DNA of 64,000 nucleotides, from NCBI RefSeq assembly GCF_932526225.1, contig NC_064047.1, forward strand, positions 13,652,460 to 13,716,459, written 5' to 3'. Below the pieces are notes generated by a model, which was not told the DNA's origin, ran no database searches, and saw only the letters and a program-made list of their open reading frames with translations. Positions 58,736-64,000 of the stretch are shown here, piece by piece (position 1 is the first letter of the stretch; every line of letters starts with the position of its first letter). The translations under genes were made by a program, and so were the position numbers. This DNA is from Nematostella vectensis (taxonomy: Eukaryota > Cnidaria > Anthozoa > Actiniaria > Edwardsiidae).

Positions 58736-59587
58736 TCATGAGATGTCATCCTCCATCTCTTCCTAAGATTTACAAAAAGTAACGACACAGTTGAGGTAAT
58801 GGACAAAAATAGGGCAAATGTTTTCTTTGTACAATAATGATCGGAAGTCCCGACCCTCACCCTGCTACGGCCCTTCTCGTATTCGTTAGTGTACTCACTT
58901 GTCCACGCTACGTCAGAGTAGCCACCAAACACGTATCGGCCCCCAACGCTCACGAGTACGATGTTCGGCGCTTTGCCGTTGCATTTTTCATGGAAGGTCC
59001 TGGCAGCCCAGCCATCTCTTTTTGCAGAGAAACATCTGACCCAGCGACTTTTTGGACTCTGCTGCACGGGCTGCAGGAATCCCAAGAGATCTCGGAGGTA
59101 CTCTGGACCTTTGCCGCTGAGGATGGCGGACTTCTCAAAAACTGCAACGGAATTACACCATCCAGAGATATTATAGATAAAGGCTTGTACTTCATGGTAT
59201 GTCCATATTGTATCCTTCTCCTCGTATTGAGCGATAAAGAATTGGAAAACTAATCTTATGAAATACTTGCCTCGTGATAATCACGAGTATGTCTAGATAA
59301 GGAGATAAGTGTATGTACAGGCTATTTTCATACACTGAAACATGACACAGCTATAAGAGAAATTTACCTTGGCCTTTATAAACTGAGATTGTCTTTGACA
59401 AAGAATCACAATACTCCTCGTTCACGCCTAAATAAACACCATCCTCTTTATCCATTGTATGAACAGTACCGCTTTCGAACATATGCACGTGTTCGCGAAA
59501 ATTGCGAACAACGCAACAGCAGCTGTTACTGTTAGAGAGGATTACAGTTATTCATAATCAGGACACAACTGTTTTGGAAAATTTACC

Positions 59588-61517
59588 TGTATGCTCAGAT
59601 TCACCAACTGAGACTTGGCTTGATACATCAACCGAGATCTTCTTTGACATGGACTCCAATATTCCTGATCCACTACAAGACGAACTCCACCCTCCATACA
59701 AGGCTGATCCACGGGTTTCTCTGCAAGACTCGATAGCTGGGATAGCACTTCATTCCTGATGGACAAGACATCCACATCATTTGCTTCCCTGCACATTCTC
59801 TCAGCAAACTCCAAACTGCTACGAGCACTTGCAAGTCTCATGGATAGATTCTCTCTCTGGGCAGTCAGCTGCTTCTCTTGCTTCTGACAAGCTGACTCGA
59901 TCTCCCCTTTAAGATAAGATCGCATCTTCTCAAGAGCCCCTATCTGCTTATCAATAAACTGATCCAGATCCCTTCTGGCCGCTCGTTTATTTTCGTCCAG
60001 ATGTTGTTGAGCCTTTTCAACCAATGCCATCGCCTGTTCAATGTCGGTGAGTTTTGATGTAACTTTTTTTGCTCTTTCCAATATTTCTTCTTTCTCTCGA
60101 GCGATAACATCACTTGTGAAAAGGTAGTCATGATTTTTATGATCAACAACGGTGCAATCTCGGCAAATCACTTCCTTACAAGATTCGCAAAACAGTTTCA
60201 GCTTTTTACCCTTATGTTTGGTGCAGTAGGTAGTTTTGCTCATTGCAAGTAACTTTCCGCTTTTGATCTCATCAAGACTGAGGATAGTATGGTGTTGCAA
60301 CGGTCGAAGTCTCTTATGAGCCGAGATACACTGCTCACAGACAAAGTGATCGCACTCGTTACATCTCCCTTGGGCAGGCTCGCCACTATCACACATTTGA
60401 CAAACAGTTTTCTTCTTGGAGTCTTCAGATGTGAACAAAGGAAGAACAGAGATAATACTATTGATCATAAAGTTCACCTTCAAACTCGAAACATCAGCCG
60501 GGGAAATCTAAGAGGAGAAAAAACAGGTTTAATAAAATTCGCATATCACCATTTAAAAATCAAAAGGGAGGACAATTTTAGATCAGCCTTATTGTGGTCT
60601 ATGCTACGCTGGATTGTATTAATATAATAATTAATTCTTATCATTTAACTGTTTAATACTCATAAACTATTAAATGAATGGATATAAATTTCTTGTGGAA
60701 AGGATTCAAGTTCACAGGAACAAAATTTTCCATCCCCCCCCCCTTATGCCCCACCCCTCAAAAAAACCCGAAGAAAGAAGGAGCAAAGAAGGGAACAGCA
60801 ACGACAATGTTGAAGGAACGCGAGCAAGGAATTCGCTGAAAACATTAATTCGGAAAAAGTGAAGGCACTCAATTTCTCAAATGTGCGACTGAATCCAGGT
60901 TGTCAACCTGATAAGGGTTGTTGCTATAATTGACACAGAAGAAGCAAAAAGGCTTTTTGTTCTTCTCCATGCGAGAAAAGCGCAGCAGCAGAAAAAAAAA
61001 AGAAAGAGAGAGAGAGAGGAAGACAGATTGTAGCATTAGAGCGTTTTGGTAATGATTTCAAACATGGAACATAAGCATATAGCGGAAACCATGAAAAAAA
61101 AGGTGTATACAGGTTTACATAGCATCGATGAAACGTAGTTTAATACATATCCTTGACTCATGGATTGTGCATGCCAAATAACTGGCCGCAAACTGAGACT
61201 CTTTGAAGCAAGAAGTCTGATTTGACACTTGGTCAAATTATTTAGAAGGGACAACACTCAAAGAAATCAGTGACCCCCCTTAAAATCCACACACATTCGG
61301 CACCTCCACCTTTAGACCTCAGAAATTTCTCAAGGCCCCGCCACAGTATCCTCACGCCCCACCCCTCCCTCGGGATAATAAATGAACTTTCCCTTAGTTC
61401 TCAATTGAAAAGCACTATGTTGTTTAAATCAATTTGTTTGTTGCAGCAAAACGTTTGTTACACAAGTTGTGCCAAGGTCTTTTAACTAATGGATGTATTT
61501 TTGATATGACAGATTAC
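59588..61517. other. copy B exon 2 and intron 1 of the RING-TLDc gene
   Basis: Exon 2 occupies up to 60507; the rest is intron without independent coding signal. It contains a C-rich stretch near 60738 and the repeat also seen at 17462-17590 (61270-61395). Confidence 0.5.
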
Positions 61518-61703
61518 CTGGAATTCCGCCTTACAGAGGGGGCACACAAGTTTTCCTCTCCCTTCAGAGTGCACTGCCAGCTCTTCCAGGCAGTGCCGAC
61601 AAAATGAGTGGAAGCAAGGGAGCACTCTAGTATCGTTGAAGTGCTCTTTACATATAGAGCACGTCACCTCATCCTCGAGGCGCCTGCTGGCAGATGTTGC
61701 CAT

Positions 61704-62619
61704 TTCTTCAAGAAAAAACTAGAAAAGCATAAGAAAATGGTTATTCCATTGCTACTCATATCAGCCTTAAAAACACTATCAATATCCCTGAGAATTCTCT
61801 TATTTCTGTGATGATATACATAAAAAACTATGAATTATCAGCGCTGGAGAAGTTGCAGTCCAAAGCAGTTTTGGGGTAGGTATTAGATGTTTATTTTATT
61901 GTATTATTTTCGCGATTTTGGTGCAAGAAAATCAAACAAAACAATTGGAATTAAAATGTGCTTTCATGTTCAGAACTGTAACAAACTGTAACAGAAACAT
62001 GCGTGAGCTTATTAAATTTTAACGCATCCCAATTTTCATGAAACTTAACTTTCGCGTCACTTTTTTTTCACGAAATTGTTAAAACCGCAAGATTAAAGTG
62101 ACGCGAAGATAAAGAAGAATAAGGTATACTATACCAATTCTGCACCTGTTGGACATATATTCTACCTTATGACTAGGTGAAGCGAAGATATTATGTTTAT
62201 TTCCGAGTGGTGGAAACAATATTTTACGAGTGAGCGCAGTGAACGATCTTGTTGACAATTTTCAGCACCGGGGGGGGGGGGGGGGGGGGGGGGGATGGGG
62301 GAGGAGGAGAGTGTAACACATATTAGGGACCTTCCCTAATGAGTTGAATCACCCTAAATGGGAGGAGAAAAGCTATCCTTCAAACAGTGGAATGTTTGGT
62401 AATTAACATGTCTTTCTCTCGCCGAGTGTCACAAACTGTGCGCGAAAGTAAGGCCTCACGGATTTTGTGTATTTGTCAGTTTATTGGCTATGGACCCAAC
62501 GCTTTTAGAATACACTAACTAGAGGTCTATCACAAATCATGCATTCCGATTGGCTGAGCTACTAATGGTCTATTAGTGATAGACGATGAGTAGAGAAATT
62601 CTCGGGAAAAAGGCGGCTG
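61704..62619. other. 5' flank of copy B RING-TLDc gene
   Basis: Non-coding, with the same ~25-base poly-G run as copy A at 62271-62294. Confidence 0.55.
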
Positions 62620-62995
62620 TAATCTTTGTTTGTAATCTTTGTTTATCGAGGGTAGCATATTTAACCGAATATACAGTTTTCTAACATATGACCCTCGGTT
62701 AGTAAGCACTGTCACTGGGGGTGGTCACTGCCAGAGGGTTTATTGCGTCCCCAGTGGTACTTTTACGTCCCTTCGGTTCAGGTTAATGTACTGCAGCTTG
62801 AAGAGACGGGACCTCCGGTTTAGTGTCCTTATCCGAGAAGACTGGAAACACGGGAGAATAACTTCAACTCGCTTGTGACACAAATCCGAACCAAGGCAGG
62901 AACCCGGAAAAATCCCCAGTTTGAGCCAGGATTCGAACCTTGGCTACAGCGGTGAGAGGCCGACGCGCTAACACACTTGGCCACCCGTGCTTCTT
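62620..62995 (-). mobile_element. tRNA-derived SINE
   Basis: Absent from copy A, which is continuous at 18836/18837. On the minus strand it starts at 62990 with a tRNA-like head: GCACGGGTGGCCAAGTG with an A-box match, then B-box GGTTCGAATCC (62939-62929). About 300 bases of body follow, then a short tail repeat (ACAAAGATTACAAACAAAG). No clear target duplication beyond AATC was seen. Confidence 0.85.
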
Positions 62996-63282
62996 AATCG
63001 CGATTTGACGAAGTTAGCGGCGACTTAAGGGACGTCCCTGCTTCAATAAACTATAAAGCAAGTCAGAAGAAAAAGTACCAAGGAAAGATAGAACTTGAAG
63101 ACACAAATGCACACGCCAATCAATCGGCGCAAACGATAGTCGAATTTCCCATTTCGTGCATGATGTATTCCTACTAGCCAACTAGCCCGACTTTACGCTC
63201 AAATGAGCGTCTAGTTTACAATAAGTTTACATTTTGCAGAATGGAAGCCAATCAGAGTTAATTTATCCAAGAAAAGAAATAA

Positions 63283-64000
63283 TCAAAACATCCAACCTCC
63301 CAGTGCTGCCTACATCACCCTTCCCTGACATCGCTGATCTGCAGTTTGACACACGTGGTATTGCTAAGCTCCTAAAGAGTGTTGATGTGCACAAAGCTAG
63401 TGGACCCGATCAAATCCCTTGTTGGATACTAAAAACTGCCGCTGAAGAGCTGGCCCCCTTTTTGCAAAAGCTGTTCACCTACTCACTTCTTACTGGGCAG
63501 ATTCCCAAGGATTGGTGCAATGCTAACATTCATGCAATTTTTAAGAAAGGGAATAAGTCCCTAGCTTCTAACTATCGTCCTATATCTTTAACGTCAATCA
63601 CTTGTAAAATCATGGAACACATTTTGTTTCGCCACCTAATGTCCCATCTCGACAGCAATAATATCCTCCTACATATACAACATGGCTTCAGGAAAAAGTA
63701 TTCCTGCGAGACGCAACTCATCACTGTGCTCCACGAACTGTGTTACAATCTTGACCAAGGAAATCAAACTGACTGCATTCTACTTGATTTCTCAAAGGCT
63801 TTTGATAGGGTTGCCCATGGGCGTCTGCTTCAGAAACTTGATTTTTACGGTATCCGTGGAAAGCCACTTACGTGGGTCAGGTCTTGGCTAATCCACAGAA
63901 ATCAAACAGTTGTTGTAGAGGGGGAGACATCAAAATCAACCAGAGTCACATCAGGGGTCCCCCAAGGGACTGTCCTGGGACCACTGATGTTCCTCTTGTT
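63283..64000 (+). CDS. LINE reverse transcriptase, 5'-truncated, runs off window
   Basis: One frame is open from the duplicon boundary to the window end (~239 codons). It begins inside the protein, with no ATG-led N-terminus. RT signatures appear in order: KASGPDQIPCWILK, NYRPISLTS, HGFRKKYSC, motif A LDFSKAFDRV and motif B GVPQGTVLGPL. The catalytic YxDD lies beyond the window. The motifs fit the CR1/L2/Rex1 group of non-LTR retrotransposons. The abrupt start at 63283 is the usual result of 5' truncation on integration. Confidence 0.93.

Larger units (their letters stand above)
55299..61703 (-). pseudogene. RING/B-box/coiled-coil/TLDc gene, copy B, frame-broken
   Basis: Exon equivalents are 61703-61518 (RING, CSICKEHF...), 60507-59587 (B-boxes, coiled coil), 59141-58899 (TLDc part 1) and 55638-55299 (TLDc part 2). 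Exon 2 is 921 bases against 922 in copy A: one A is missing in the GGAACTCC context near 59653, shifting frame just after EYWS. The last exon lacks 13 bases found in A (10664-10676), shifting frame in the TLDc C-terminal third and removing FTPDEMEVF. It does keep ten residues in the GPVFG loop (GARFGDPWLVGSDL) missing from copy A. RING and B-box cysteines are retained, so a truncated TRIM-like product is conceivable. Splice sites are conserved. Confidence 0.85.
55103..63282 (+). repeat. segmental duplication, copy B, right part
   Basis: Corresponds to copy A 10390-19123. It differs by many substitutions, the loss of 14675-15397 and ~16808-16935 equivalents, a SINE insertion, and truncation at or next to a LINE. 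Confidence 0.93.

Noticed and set aside
62916-62990. Functional tRNA gene
   Set aside because: The A and B boxes are there, but a SINE body and tail follow, and the whole unit is an insertion relative to copy A.

Overview
The window looks like animal nuclear DNA, most probably from a cnidarian (coral or sea anemone). The evidence is intron-containing genes for a RING/B-box/TLDc protein and a secreted D8C-VWD protein, long AT-rich spacers, and a dense, varied transposon load (Polinton/Maverick, Helitron, tRNA-SINE, CR1/L2-type LINE, TIR elements, minisatellites). The phylum is inferred from domain combinations and repeat style; no species is identified. There are no bacterial-type operons and no confident RNA genes.

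Layout. 1-5.5 kb: the end of a decayed Polinton, with an integrase 3' part (+), a convergent protein-primed PolB broken by one stop and one frameshift (-), and a small ORF (-) joining a SAP/Rho_N-like leader to CPH...C..C zinc-like repeats. 5.6-19.1 kb (copy A) and 39.3-63.3 kb (copy B) are two direct copies of one ~13.5 kb block. Each holds, on the minus strand, a D8C exon, three minisatellites and a RING/B-box/coiled-coil/TLDc gene. In copy A the RING-TLDc gene reads intact across inferred exons; in copy B it has at least two frame-breaking deletions. Copy B was later split by a 7.4 kb Helitron (47.67-55.10 kb), and copy A supplies the empty site. Copy B also gained a tRNA-derived SINE and ends at a 5'-truncated LINE that runs off the window.

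The 19-39 kb spacer is mostly non-coding, with a 441 bp direct repeat, two inverted 18-bp satellite arrays, an inverted copy of the 35-bp array element and a 41-bp G-rich array. Its right part (35.0-38.7 kb) carries the VWD exons that complete the D8C gene of copy B; copy A lacks them because its homology stops next to Polinton DNA.

The most unusual object is the Helitron. Its first ORF carries a canonical 2A ribosome-skipping motif just before an OTU protease domain. Upstream of that, still inside the ORF, lies a run of about eleven short palindromes with UUCG- or GNRA-type loops whose stems vary in a compensatory way. The Rep/helicase ORF that follows shows two +1 frame breaks, both at A7G runs, and one in-frame stop.
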